Assembly: GCF_026914265.1 (NCBI RefSeq)
Contig: NC_069133.1
Location: 28,675,772 to 28,739,771, forward strand
Source of the DNA: Mya arenaria
Taxonomy: Eukaryota; Mollusca; Bivalvia; Myida; Myidae
Length of the DNA: 64,000 bases
Reading direction: 5' to 3'
The notes beneath the pieces are model-generated. The model was given only the letters and a program-made list of their open reading frames with translations, had not been told where the DNA came from and ran no database searches. Of the stretch, positions 1-11,385 are shown piece by piece. Both the position numbers and the translations under genes were made by a program. Position 1 is the stretch's first letter; every line of letters begins with the position of its first letter.

Positions 1-1940
1 CTCTGGTATCCTGGATAAAACGTAACTGGTGAATACGGTACTGACGTGATCAATCCCCGATGTCACTCTGGTATCCTGGATAAAACGTAACTGGTGAATA
101 TGGTACTGACGTGATCAATCCCCGATGTCACTCTGGTATCCTGGATAAAACGTAACTGGTGAATACGGTACTGACGTGATCAATCCCTGATGCCATTCTG
201 GTATCCTGGATAAAACGTAACTGGTGAATACGGTACTGAAGTGATCAATCCCTGATGCCATTCTGGTATCCTGGATAAAACGTTACTGGTGAATATGGTA
301 CTGACGTGATCAATCCCTGATGCCACTCTGGTATCCTGGATAAAACGTTACTGATGATTTCGGTACTTAAATGATCAATCCCCGATGCCACTCTGGTATC
401 CTGGATAAAACGTAACTGCTGAATACGGTACTGAAGTGTTAGTGATCAATCCCTGATGCCACTCTGGTATCCTGGATAGAATGTTAATGGTGAATTCGGT
501 ACTGAAGTGATCAGTCCCCGATGCCACTCTGGTATCCTGGATAAAATGTTACTGGCGAATACGGTACTGACGTGATCAATCCCTGATGCCACTCTGGTAT
601 CCTGGATAAAATGTTACTGATGAATACGGTACTGAAGTGATCAATCCCTGATGCCATTCTGGTATCCTGGATAAAACGTTACTGGTGAATATGGTACTGA
701 CGTGATCAATCCCTGATGCCACTCTGGTATCCTGGATAAAACGTTACTGATGATTTCGGTACTTAAATGATCAATCCCCGATGCCACTCTGGTATCCTGG
801 ATAAAACGTAACTGCTGAATACGGTACTGAAGTGTTAGTGATCAATCCCTGATGCCACTCTGGTATCCTGGATAAAATGTTAATGGTGAATTCGGTACTG
901 AAGTGATCAGTCCCCGATGCCACTCTGGTATCCTGGATAAAATGTTACTGGCGAATACGGTACTGAAGTGATCAATCCCTGATGCCACTCTGGTATCCTG
1001 GATAAAATGTTACTGTGAATACGGTACTGAAGTGATCAATCCCTGATGCCACTCTGGTATCCTGGATAAAATGTTACTGGTGAATACGGTACTGAAGTGA
1101 TCAATCCCTGATGCCACTCTGGTATCCTGGATAAAATGTTACTGTGAATACGGTACTGAAGTGATCAATCCCCGATGCCACTCTGGTATCCTGGATAAAA
1201 TGTTACTGGTGAATACGGTACTGAAGTGATCAATCCCTGATGCCACTCTGGTATCCTGGATAAAATGTTACTGTGAATACGGTACTGAAGTGATCAATCC
1301 CTGATGCCACTCTGGTATCCTGGATAAAATGTTACTGTGAATACGGTACCGAAGAGATCAATCCCTGATGCCACTCTGGTATCCTGGATAAAATGTTACT
1401 GGTGAATACGGTATTGAAGTGATCAATCCCTGATGCCACTCTGGTATCCTGGATAAAATGTTACTGTGAATACGGTACCGAAGAGATCAATCCTAGATGC
1501 CACTCTGGTATCCTGGATAAAATGTTACTGTGAATACGGTACCGAAGAGATCAATCCCTGATGCCACTCTGGTATCCTGGATAAACGTTACTGGTGAATA
1601 TGGTACTGAAGTGATCAATCCCTGATGCCATCTCTGGTATCCTGGATAAAATGTTACTGGTGAATTCGGTACTGAAGTGATCAATCCCTGATGCCACTCT
1701 GGTATCCTGGATAAAACGTTACTGGTGAATACGGTACTTAAATAGCTAGCGTTTCTGATCATTCCTAGATGCCAATATGGTATCCTTCATAAAACGTTAT
1801 TGGTAACTATGGTACTGAAGTGATCATTCCCAGATGCCAATATGGTATCCTTGATAAAACGTTATTGGTAACTATGGTACTGAAGATATTAATCCCAGAT
1901 GCCAATCTGGTTTCCTGCGTTACTGGTGAATTCAGTACTG
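1..1940. repeat. Satellite array A, 65-bp unit (about 30 copies)
   Basis: Head-to-tail copies of a unit that begins ctctggtatcctggataaaa and recurs every 65 bp (unit starts at 1, 66, 131). Some copies are 62-64 bp or carry a 6-bp gtgtta insertion. Copies are well conserved to about 1740, then degrade into a diverged tail near 1940. The array is cut by the window edge, so its real length is unknown. The short open frames inside it are repeat artefacts. No gene is seen. Confidence 0.95.
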
Positions 1941-2122
1941 AATTGGTTCCTGACCTGAAACAGATTTACATCAAACTGAAGCTATGCACAAAACAGACTT
2001 CAAAACTCCTATAGTTCATTTTTAGGCTGTATGCAACACATACTGAAATGATATCTTTAACACTTCAAGAATGAGTATTAGCACCAGTGGTGTTTTCATT
2101 AAAGGCAGAAATAGCCATTTCC

Positions 2123-2993
2123 CAGGGTTCGAATTTAACTTTGAGGACCACTCACAAAATTTTGCGAGTGCTTTTTGAGGCTACTTGCAAAATGAAAAAT
2201 CAACTTTTTTATCATTTGCTTTAATTATTCCCTTATAATATTGTCAAATTAAAGTAGAAATTTACACCTAAGACATGTTATGAATATTAAAAAGTATCAA
2301 TCTGAGTGACTCGACTACTAGAACTTAATGATGGCTTATTCTTTTTTGGGGGTACAAAAAGACTCATCAGATGCTGGCCGCTTTTTGATAACAAAACTGT
2401 CCAATAATTTGACATTGTTCACTTTGTATATTTAACCTCGCTATCGGGTAATAACCATTCGGCAAGCACGCTACAGATTTCTTTAAGAATATAAGTATAA
2501 AAAATGATAACATTATAAATTTAAAACAAATAACAGTAAATGTAGCATGGATGCTTTGGACCATAAAAAATATTGATTGACGAAGTCTTAATTCACTTGG
2601 ACAGCTGGGCAGAAATATATTCAAAGGTTGAAGGGGTTGACACAGAGTGTGCGAAAGTTAGCCAATGATTGAGCTAGGTAATTACGTCATTTTAATTCAC
2701 TTTGTATAATGCACGCCTCGGAGCATCCCGGAAAGATTCAAGATAAAACTCGGCTTTTTCCGTATTTGTTCTATTTTTGAAAAAAACTTACTAGAGCATG
2801 ACTCTGTACTGTCTTCTTTATACTGATACTGTAAACATGCCACTTATAGGCTGTTTGCAATTGGTTTTGTAGCGGAGTTAAGTTCATGTTTATTCTACTT
2901 TCCTTTTAACATTTTGTGGTCTCGAAAAAGCCACTCGCAATTTGCAAATGTCGCTCGCATTTTGCGAGTATGCGAGTCTAAGTTCCAACCCTG
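2123..2993. mobile_element. hAT-like non-autonomous element (about 871 bp)
   Basis: The left end starts CAGGGTTCGAATTTAACT and the right end, read inverted, starts CAGGGTTGGAACTTAGACT, so the termini are imperfect inverted repeats. Related 'ttttgcgagtg' and 'gccactcgcaatttgc' tracts lie just inside both ends. The flanks carry TTTCC at 2118-2122 and 2994-2998, which fits a 5-bp target-site duplication. The CAGGG terminus is typical of hAT elements, but those usually duplicate 8 bp, so the superfamily is an inference. No transposase frame is visible. The 85-codon minus frame inside it is unconvincing. Confidence 0.55.
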
Positions 2994-2998
2994 TTTCC

Positions 2999-4195
2999 AT
3001 CAAATGGTTAGCCATTTACTTTTTAAGAGCCATTATTTCCTCATGCATTGGAGTTATTTGACCAAGTAAAGTTCTCCTTGTAGCTTTCAATGGTGTAATA
3101 TAAAACAGCACCACAAAAATGCCTTGCCTACTCTAATATAACATTTTTTCTAAGCAAAATAAGATTTTTCCACTTTATCGACTTAGCTTTGTATATCAAA
3201 AATGACATAGGGCCAAACTGAAATGTTTCAAGTGGTCAAATTTATGCTTTTCTGGTCCAGTTTTATACAAAGGTAACAGAAATGTTCAGTTTAACAAAAA
3301 AAAGTGATCATGAATTTATAGACATTCTAAGCACCACTACATAATGCCAAATTGATTGCTTCCGGGACAAATGGTGCAACATAAGAAATGGCAAAAAACC
3401 CAACCAAAACTGAAAAATTTATGTCAACTGCTAGTGTTTTCATGTATGAGGTGGCTACATGAAGTAGAAAATGCAGCAATAGCATTATTATGCCCATTTT
3501 TATTTTATTTTTTATTTTTTATTTGTTTTGAAGACTAGATTTGGCTTAAAATTAAGAGTACAGCACTTTACCATTGTCTAAAAGTTGCTTATTCACACCT
3601 GATTTGCTATAAATCTCACTCTTTTGAAACACACAAACAAGTACTACAGAGTTTACTAACTTTATTCTTTTGAACTATTGGATTCAGAGCCTCATCTGAA
3701 TCATTGTCACTAAAATGTTGTTTAAAACCATTTTGGGTACATACAATGAGAAACACAACACATCTGAAGATATTTAGTGCCTTTGATATACAAAAAACAA
3801 ACATTGTATTCAGATGCCTGTGGTTATAATTATTTAGCCGTTTTTTTTTATTACTATTGAATAATATTAGTTAATTAACGCTAAATATGTTTAATATGTG
3901 TTCATTTTTTCAGCTACTTGTTTTAATTTTACATATATAAACTCTTTATTGAAATAAATGACTGCATGATCAGTTCAATGTTTCAGTGCCCACTGTACTG
4001 GAAGTGTCCAACGTCCAAATGAAGTGATTACACATGCAATTGAGTTGGTTATGGGCGACAACTCACTGATGACGGTACTTAGCTTGACAGCTGGATTGAA
4101 GAGGGCGATCAAAGTGTATGAAACTTAGCATCTTTAGGTAAATATATAAATAATGCTAGAATTGATGACAAAAATGCATAGTCCGTGTACAAGGG
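2999..4195. other. AT-rich stretch, nothing recognised
   Basis: Only short, low-complexity open frames are present, including the T-rich frame near 3356-3538. No convincing splice-bounded exon, RNA gene or mobile-element end was seen. Confidence 0.6.
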
Positions 4196-4199
4196 TTAA

Positions 4200-4231
4200 G
4201 TATGTAATGGATGGTGATGATGGTCTTGCAT

Positions 4232-4294
<63 letters not shown>

Positions 4295-4314
4295 GTGATG
4301 ATATGATGATGATG

Positions 4315-4368
<54 letters not shown>

Positions 4369-5440
4369 TCGATGATGATGATGGTGGTGGTTGTGGTGGT
4401 GGTGGTGGTTATGGTGGTTGTTATGGTGATGGTGATGGTGGTGGTGATGGTGGTGGTGGTGGTGATGGTGGTTGTGGTGATGATGATAGTGGTGGTAGTG
4501 GTGGTCATGGTGGTGGTTATTGTGATGGTGGTGGTGGTAATGGTGGTGTTGATTGTGGTGGTGGTTATGGTGATTATGATGATGGTGATGATGATGATGA
4601 TGATGATGGTTGTTCGTGATGGTGATGATGGTGGTGGTGGTGGCTGTGTTGATTGTGGTGGTGGTGATGGTGGTGGCGGTGATGGTGATGGTGGTGGTGG
4701 TGGTGATGATTGTGGTGGTGATGGTGGTGGTGGTGGTGGTGGTGATGGTGAGGGTGGTGGCGATGGTGGTGGTGGTGGTGATGATGGTTGTGGTGGTGGT
4801 GGTGGGGGTTATGGTGATGTTGGTGGTGGTGGTTATGGTGATGATGAGTGTGGTGGCGGTAGTGGTGGTCATGGTGGTGGTTATGGAAATGGTGGTGGTG
4901 TTGGTGGTGGTGATGGTGTTTGTGGTGATGATGATGGTGGTGTAGGTGGTTGTGGTTGCTGTGTTGATGGTGGTGGTGGTGGTGGTGGTGGTGGTAGTTG
5001 TGATTATGGTGATGGTGGTGGTGATGGTTGTGGTGATGGTGAGGGTGGTGATGATGATGATGGTGGTGGTGGTGGTGGTGATGGTGGTAGTGGTGATAAT
5101 GGTGGTGGTTATGGTGGTGGTCACGGTGATGGTGGTGGTGATGGTGGTGGTGGTGATGGTGGTTTTGGTGGTGGTGATGGTGGTGGTGGTGGTGATGATG
5201 GTGGTGGTGGTGGTGATAGTTTTTGTGGTGATGGTGGTTTTGGTGGTGGTGGTGATGGTGGTGGTGGAGGTGGTGGTGATGGTGGAGGTGATGATTGTGG
5301 GGATGGTGATGACAATGATGATTGTAGTGGTTGTCATAATGTTTTTGGTTGTGGTCAACTATGATGTTGGTGATGAAGATGAAAATGATGATGATGGTGA
5401 TGATGGTGATGATGATATTGATAATGAATATCCCTAAGCT
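4200..5440. repeat. Compound GAT/GGT trinucleotide microsatellite, 1.2 kb
   Basis: Pure (GAT)n runs at about 4230-4290 and 4310-4370 pass into about 1 kb of interspersed GGT, GAT and TGT triplets. The plus strand is almost all G, T and A; the minus strand is C- and A-rich. Because the period is three, frames stay open on both strands (poly-Asp/Gly, poly-Met/Val, poly-Thr, poly-His), so the roughly 400-codon frames do not indicate coding. A small related patch lies at 5521-5575. Confidence 0.95.
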
Positions 5441-5520
5441 TACCTTTGAAGCTCTTTAAATTTCTTGTCCATAGTTCCTAAGCTGTTTCATTTAGATTGG
5501 TGTACACCGGGAGACATTGG

Positions 5521-5575
5521 CATGATGGTGGTTGTGGTGGTGGTTGTCATGATGGTGGTGATAGTTGTGATGGGG
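5521..5575. repeat. Short GGT/GAT satellite patch
   Basis: An isolated patch of the same GGT/GAT/TGT triplets, about 80 bp beyond the main array and separated from it by unique sequence. It looks like a fragment of the same expansion. Confidence 0.75.
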
Positions 5576-6300
5576 CTACATTGGCAGTCGTGTTCGCAAA
5601 ATAGGCTGTGGACAACATCAATAACAAAGATATGTATTTTTTGCTCACTCCTTTGTATTAAAATTTGTTCAAAGTAAATATTATCTATAATGCATTTTAA
5701 ATTGTGGAGAAATGTCGGATCAATTTTGTTATTTTAAATAGAAAATAAAAAAAAACAGCCACAATTGAAATATTCTTCTTCATGAGCTTATCATTTTTTG
5801 TCTAAAATTTATGGACATAATTCTTTATTATTAAATCAATATTTTTTATTTATTTTTTAAAATGTTCTTTGAATTAACAAATCTGAATTATTTTTTAAGA
5901 AAAACACGAAAACTGAAAATGGCATTTTCTGATGGTTTTTTAAATCTTATAGTGAAAATGCTAAAAGGCACCAGCATTCTTTCCCAAGATTTTCTTAACC
6001 AAACCCAGGTATCAGAAAATGTTTATTTCATATTCGTGTATATTCCTATATACTACCTTAATTTAAAAAGTTGAACAATTATGAGGCTTCATATGTATAA
6101 TTTTGCACGTGGCTTATAATAGACTGGTAGGAAAGACTCATAAGTTGAGAAGTGAAAAACCATTTACAGCAATGTGATGTATTAGTGTAGTGAACATATT
6201 TTAAATTAATTTTAAACAATATTCGTTAAATATAAGCACGTTAATTAATATATTTGATATTTTCTTCTTTAATTATGATATTTATTTGAATCATGTATAA
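5576..6300. other. AT-rich spacer between repeat clusters
   Basis: AT-rich sequence with only short AT-rich open frames. Nothing recognisable was found between the microsatellite and the minisatellite. Confidence 0.6.
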
Positions 6301-6302
6301 GA

Positions 6303-7690
6303 GTTGATGGTGATGAGCACGGTAGATGTGGTGGTCATGCTTGTGGTGGTGATGATAGGGATGAGCACGGTGGAGGTGTGGTCATGATTGTGATGGTCAT
6401 GATGGCGATGAGCACGGTGGAGGTGGTGGTCATGATTGTGGTTGTCAGATGGTGATGAGCACGGTGGAGGTGGTGGTCATGATAGTAGTGGTCATGATGA
6501 TGATGAGCATGGTGGATGTGGTGGTCATAATTGTGGTGGTCATGATGGTGATGAGCACGGTGGAGGTGGTGGTCTTGATAGTGGTGGTCAAGATGGTGAT
6601 GAGCATGGTGGAGGTGGTGGTCATGATTGTGGTTGTCAGATGGGGATGAGCACGGCGGAAGTGGTGGTCATGATTGTGGTGGTCATGATGGTGATGAGCA
6701 CGGTGGAGGTGGTGGTCATGCATGAGTGTGGTGGTCAGATGGGGATGAGCACAGTGGAGGTGGTGGAGTTGATGGAGGTGGCGATAGTGGTGGTGGTAGT
6801 GATTGAGGCTGAGGTGGTGATGATTGCGATGTTGCTGATGATAATGGAGTTGCTGATGCTGGTGGTGAGGGTGATTGAGGTGGAGGTGATGATGGTGTAG
6901 GTGATGGAGGTGGAGGTTAAGGTGGAGGTGATGATGGTGATGGTGATGGTGGAGGTGGTGGTTATGATGGTGGTGGTCATGATGGTCATGAGCACGGTGG
7001 AGGTGGTGGTCATTATTGGGGTGGTAAGATGGGGATTGGCACTGTGGAGGTGGTGGTCATGATTGTGGTGGTCATGATGGTGATGAGCACGGTGGAGGTG
7101 GTGGTCATGATTGTGGTGGTCATGATAGTGATGAGCACGGTAAAGGTGGTGGTCATGATTGTGGTGGTCATGATCGTGATGAGCATGGTGGAGGTTGTGG
7201 TCATGATTGTGGTTGTCAGATCGTGATGAGCACGGTTGAGGTGGCAGTCATGATTGTGGTGGTCAGATAGGGATGAGCACGGTGGAGGTGGTGGTCATGA
7301 TTATGGTGGTCATGATGGTGGTGGTCATGATGGTGATGAGCAAGGTGAAGGTGGTTGTCATGATTGTTGTGGTCATGATGGTGATGAGCACGGTGGAGGT
7401 GGTGGTCATGATTGTGGTGGTCATGATGGTGATGAGCACGGTGGAGGTGGTGGTCGTGATTGTGGTGGTCATGATGGTGATGAGAACGGTGATTGTGGTG
7501 ATGGACATGTTGTTGATAAGCACGGTGGTGATTGTGACGGTCATGATGGTCGTGGTCATGATGGTTGTGAACACGGTGGATGTGGTATTGGTCATGATGG
7601 CGATGAGCACGATGGTGGTGATCGTGGAGGTGGTGGTCATGATGGTGATAAGCACGGTGTTTGTGGTGGTGGTCATGATGGTGATGACAA
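6303..7690. repeat. GGT/GAT-derived minisatellite, 48-bp unit
   Basis: The repeated phrase catgatggtgatgagcacgg followed by tggaggtggtggtcatgatt recurs about every 48 bp, with internal 12-18 bp sub-repeats (ggtggtcatgat). About 6760-6960 is a more degenerate GGT/GAT core. As the unit is a multiple of three, frames stay open on both strands; the plus frame at 7254-7802 reads as a 16-residue DEHGGGGGHD-type repeat. No splice-bounded flanks, conserved domain or clear start context support a protein. Confidence 0.9.
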
Positions 7691-10094
7691 AAAAAATAAA
7701 AAACAAAACGGAAATAGGTATCTGCGGTACAAGTTACCATTTCCTACCTGCTTTTTAATAGACAAAGTGAGTATGTGGCCACACAATTGCTTCATTACCT
7801 AATGATGCATGTTTGAAGGTGAACTCGTTAGAGTTTTCAAGCCTGACTGGTGGTTTAAGTACATGATGTTGATTGCAGACATCCCTTCGATACTGATCGG
7901 ACTATGCGGCTGATTCACCCGATACCTGCTTCAGTATATCTTTTCGTGTATCTTGATCATAAGTTTGGCGTTATGCCCATAAAATACCAGTTTGGCCCCG
8001 TAGAAATAATCCGAGAGGCCCAGTACTACTCCTCGCTAGGACCTCTACAGTAGAGAACCCGCCTTGGAGGGCTCTTAAGGGTGCTGGCAGAGTAATGGTG
8101 TGTAACTTCTCCTTTGTCAAGTGTTTAACCTGACCTAAGCCAGTCACAAGTCTGGTTGAAAAAACAGGGAGTGACCACTTTCATAGGAAAACAGTTCTTT
8201 ATAAAACAAGAACTGTGTTAATTAATTATTAAGTCTAATGAGTGGAGGGTATAGCAGTTATTAATAAATATCCCAATCTGCCCTAAAACATTAACCTTAA
8301 TTCCAAAGTCAATCAAGGGCAATAATGTGTATATAAAGGATAATATGGATTTATCAAACCTCATAACGTCACGGCCCTGAACAACTGTGTGAAGTACTAA
8401 GTAAAGTGAATGAAGGGTATTGAAGTAATAAGTGAAAATCTCAACTTGCCCTAAAACTTGAACCGGACGCCGACGCTGGGGCGAGTAGTAAAGACTTCCT
8501 TATTCCTCGAATAGTCTAGCTGAAAACTATTCTCATATTTATTTCCTTTAAAATTTTGTCATTTTAGCTCTTGTATTTTTTGCTTCTGATTGTGTTTCAT
8601 GAATCAAATTTCTTTTACAAATGTATGTTGTTATGTTTCTATTGATTATGCATGTTTGTACTTTGTCATCTGTTGCCTTCTTTAAATAAATCTGAAACTG
8701 GCATTAGTTGTACATATATATGAGAAATTACCAATGTTATCCAACAACCGAGTGAAAAAGATTTTTAACACCATGAAAACGTTTGTCTTTTTAAATGGGA
8801 GTGATCACTTCACTTAAGCGAGAAAAGCAAAACATAAACGAAAGATATCGGTGTTCCTATTGCATTATAATTTTAAATTCTCAGTGCTTGTGTCTGATTT
8901 ATTCATAAATTCAATTGATGTCAGATGTATTTTAAAACAAATTACAAGCTGTGGCCTCAATTTACTAAGTTATGGCCATTATATAAATAAAGTATACGGA
9001 TGTCACCTCTGTTCCACCGTAAGAAACACATTTTGGATTATTATAAAAGTTTGAGCGTACAGGGAACAAAAAGATTATATAAGATAACACGAGATGATAC
9101 ATTCACTTTTTTTGGATGCTGCTTATGCAAAAACACACTTTGTGACTCTATGGCGAAGAATTAAATGAATGATTTACAAAGTGACAAAAGTATCCTTCCA
9201 AGAAAGAATTGAATGTGCACAGGAGAACAGAATCAGAGGTCATGCAGTAGTATTTGACCAGTTATGCAGTTGGTATAAATATTTATATGAATAACTACAG
9301 AAACAAATCCAGGTACGGAAAATAAGGGTTTTTCATTATTTAGGAACTTCCTTTTACCATTTTCTATATAGCATGATGGTGATATATTTTCGTAGCTATG
9401 ACGAATTTTATGAAAGAATTATCAAAAAGTAGAAAAAATAGGAGACCTTAAAAGTGGGAAGGAAGTGGAAAAAGAAGGAAATGTAGGATCGCTGGAAAGC
9501 ACACTATTTAGTCTAATTCCATTAACTCGTTATTTTATTTCAAACTCATTCACAACTTAACACTATATCAGTTTTATTCCAAAAAGTGATTTATCAACTA
9601 CAAACAGTTTCCAGGCATGTAATGAAAGTTCAAAAGGCACACATCAACAATATTGCAAAATGCGAGTAGCAAACACGTAAAAAAAAGTAACAGAATCTGC
9701 TGGTTCACATTTCATAGGTCATTCCAAAAACATTTTTGATTTGAAAGGCAAACATAATGCTTGCAACAATTATGAAGTATCATCAAAAGTAAAATTAGAG
9801 CTCTTTTGTGTCAGCTATGAAAATTAATAATTTAAATAAAATATTACAGACGACATTTTGCTGTAAAGCATGAGTTACGCTAAAATTAACACAATTCTTT
9901 TTACATGAGTGTCTGCATGTTGATGGCAAGTGATCGATAAAAAGTATGAATATGAGTAAATTAAAATAAATGAACAGATTTTAAAACAAATTCTTAAAGT
10001 GTCCCTTAAAAATGAACAGTTGTAATCATTATCAATAAGAACATATCTTTTGTGAACTAAAAATGTTTGAATTCCGTACAGTTGTAGGCCTACA
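7691..10094. other. Intergenic or intronic sequence, nothing recognised
   Basis: Read on both strands. About 7990-8170 has a locally higher GC content (agaggcccagtactactcct) and may be an old dispersed repeat, but it has no convincing open exon. The rest is AT-rich with short frames only. Confidence 0.5.
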
Positions 10095-11385
10095 TGATAA
10101 CAAAATTAAATAGAGCTATCACTGAAGGTGATTAATTCTCCTGAATGCCGCCTTTCATAATGATTTATCATTGGATGAAGTTTTATAAAATTCCATCTAA
10201 TAGTTTTGAAGTTATTGTCCGGACAAAAGTTTGACAAAAAACACAGAAAAAGGCAATAACTCTATAATTTTCTAAAATAGTGTAATGATTCATGTATACT
10301 GAACTCCTTCTCATTGTGCTGTACAATTGTAGAAAGTTTTATTACATTCCATCCAGTAGTTTTCAAGTAATGCTCCGGACAAGAAAAAAGTAACAAAGGG
10401 AAATTACTCTGTAATTGGCTGAAATAGAATTGCGGTTCCTGTACTCTGCACTTCCTGTCATTATGATCTATCACTGGATGAAGCTTTATTAAATTCCATC
10501 CAATAGTTTTTAAGTTATGCTCGGGACAAGAAAAAAGTATTTAAGGCCATAACTCTGTAATTAGCTAAAATAGAGTTATGGTTCTTATGCACTGTACTGC
10601 CTCTCATTGTTCTTAACCGTTGTATGAAGTTTCAATAAATTATATCTAGTGGTTTGCAAGGTAGTGTCTGGAAAAATATGACAGCAAAAAACATAAAGGG
10701 CAATAACTCAGTAATTAGCTAAAGTAGAGTTATGGTTCTTAAACACTGCACTTCCTCTTATTGTGCTTTACCATTGTATGAAGTTCCAATGAAATCCATC
10801 CAGTACTTTTCAAGTTATACTCCGGACAAAAAAGTAACAAAGGGCAATAACTCTGTAATAAGCAAGAATAGAGTTATGGTTCTTATGCACTGCACTTTCT
10901 CCCATTATGCTTTACCATTGTATGAAGTTTCAATAAATTCCATCTAGAAGTTTGCAAGGTAATGTCTGGAAAAACATGACAGCAAAAAACACAAATAAAG
11001 GGCAATAACTCAGTAATTAGCTTAAATAGAGTAATGGTTCTCGAACACTGCGCTTCCTCTCATTGTGCTTTACCATTGTATGAAATTCCAATGAATTCCA
11101 TCCAGTATTTTCCAAGTTATACTCCGGACAAAAAGTAACAAAGGGCAGTAACTCAGTTATAAGCAAGAATAGAGTTATGATTATTGTACACTGCACTTCC
11201 TCTCATTATGCTCTACCATTGTATGAAGTTTAATCCGATTCCATCTAGTAGTTTTTTAAGTTATGCTCCGGACAAGGTAAGTTGCAACGGACCGACCGAC
11301 GAGCCGACAAACCGACCGACCGACCTCAGTATGACTCGAATATACCACCTTCAAACTTCGTTTGTCGGGGGTATAATAAAAGCCA
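10095..11385 (+). mobile_element. pearl-like element with tandem 145-158 bp cores
   Basis: Seven or eight copies of a core such as tagagttatggttcttatgc ... tttaccattgtatgaagttt ... gggcaataactc. The tagag landmark occurs at 10278, 10425, 10571, 10724, 10869, 11027 and 11170. Spacings alternate between about 145 and 155, so later copies form a roughly 302-bp dimer. A GACC/GACG tetranucleotide tract follows at 11290-11325, then a short right flank ending near tttgtcgggggtataat. This order of core repeats, tetranucleotide microsatellite and right flank is that described for the bivalve pearl family, thought to be Helentron-related. The exact left end was not determined. Confidence 0.75.

Noticed and set aside
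4153..5364. Two roughly 400-codon frames, one on each strand (poly-Asp/Gly and poly-Thr/His)
   Set aside because: They arise from a period-three microsatellite that stays open in several frames on both strands; no flanking exon or domain supports a protein.
7216..7802. Overlapping 147-182 codon frames with His/Asp/Gly repeats
   Set aside because: The 48-bp minisatellite keeps several frames open; no start context or splice support.
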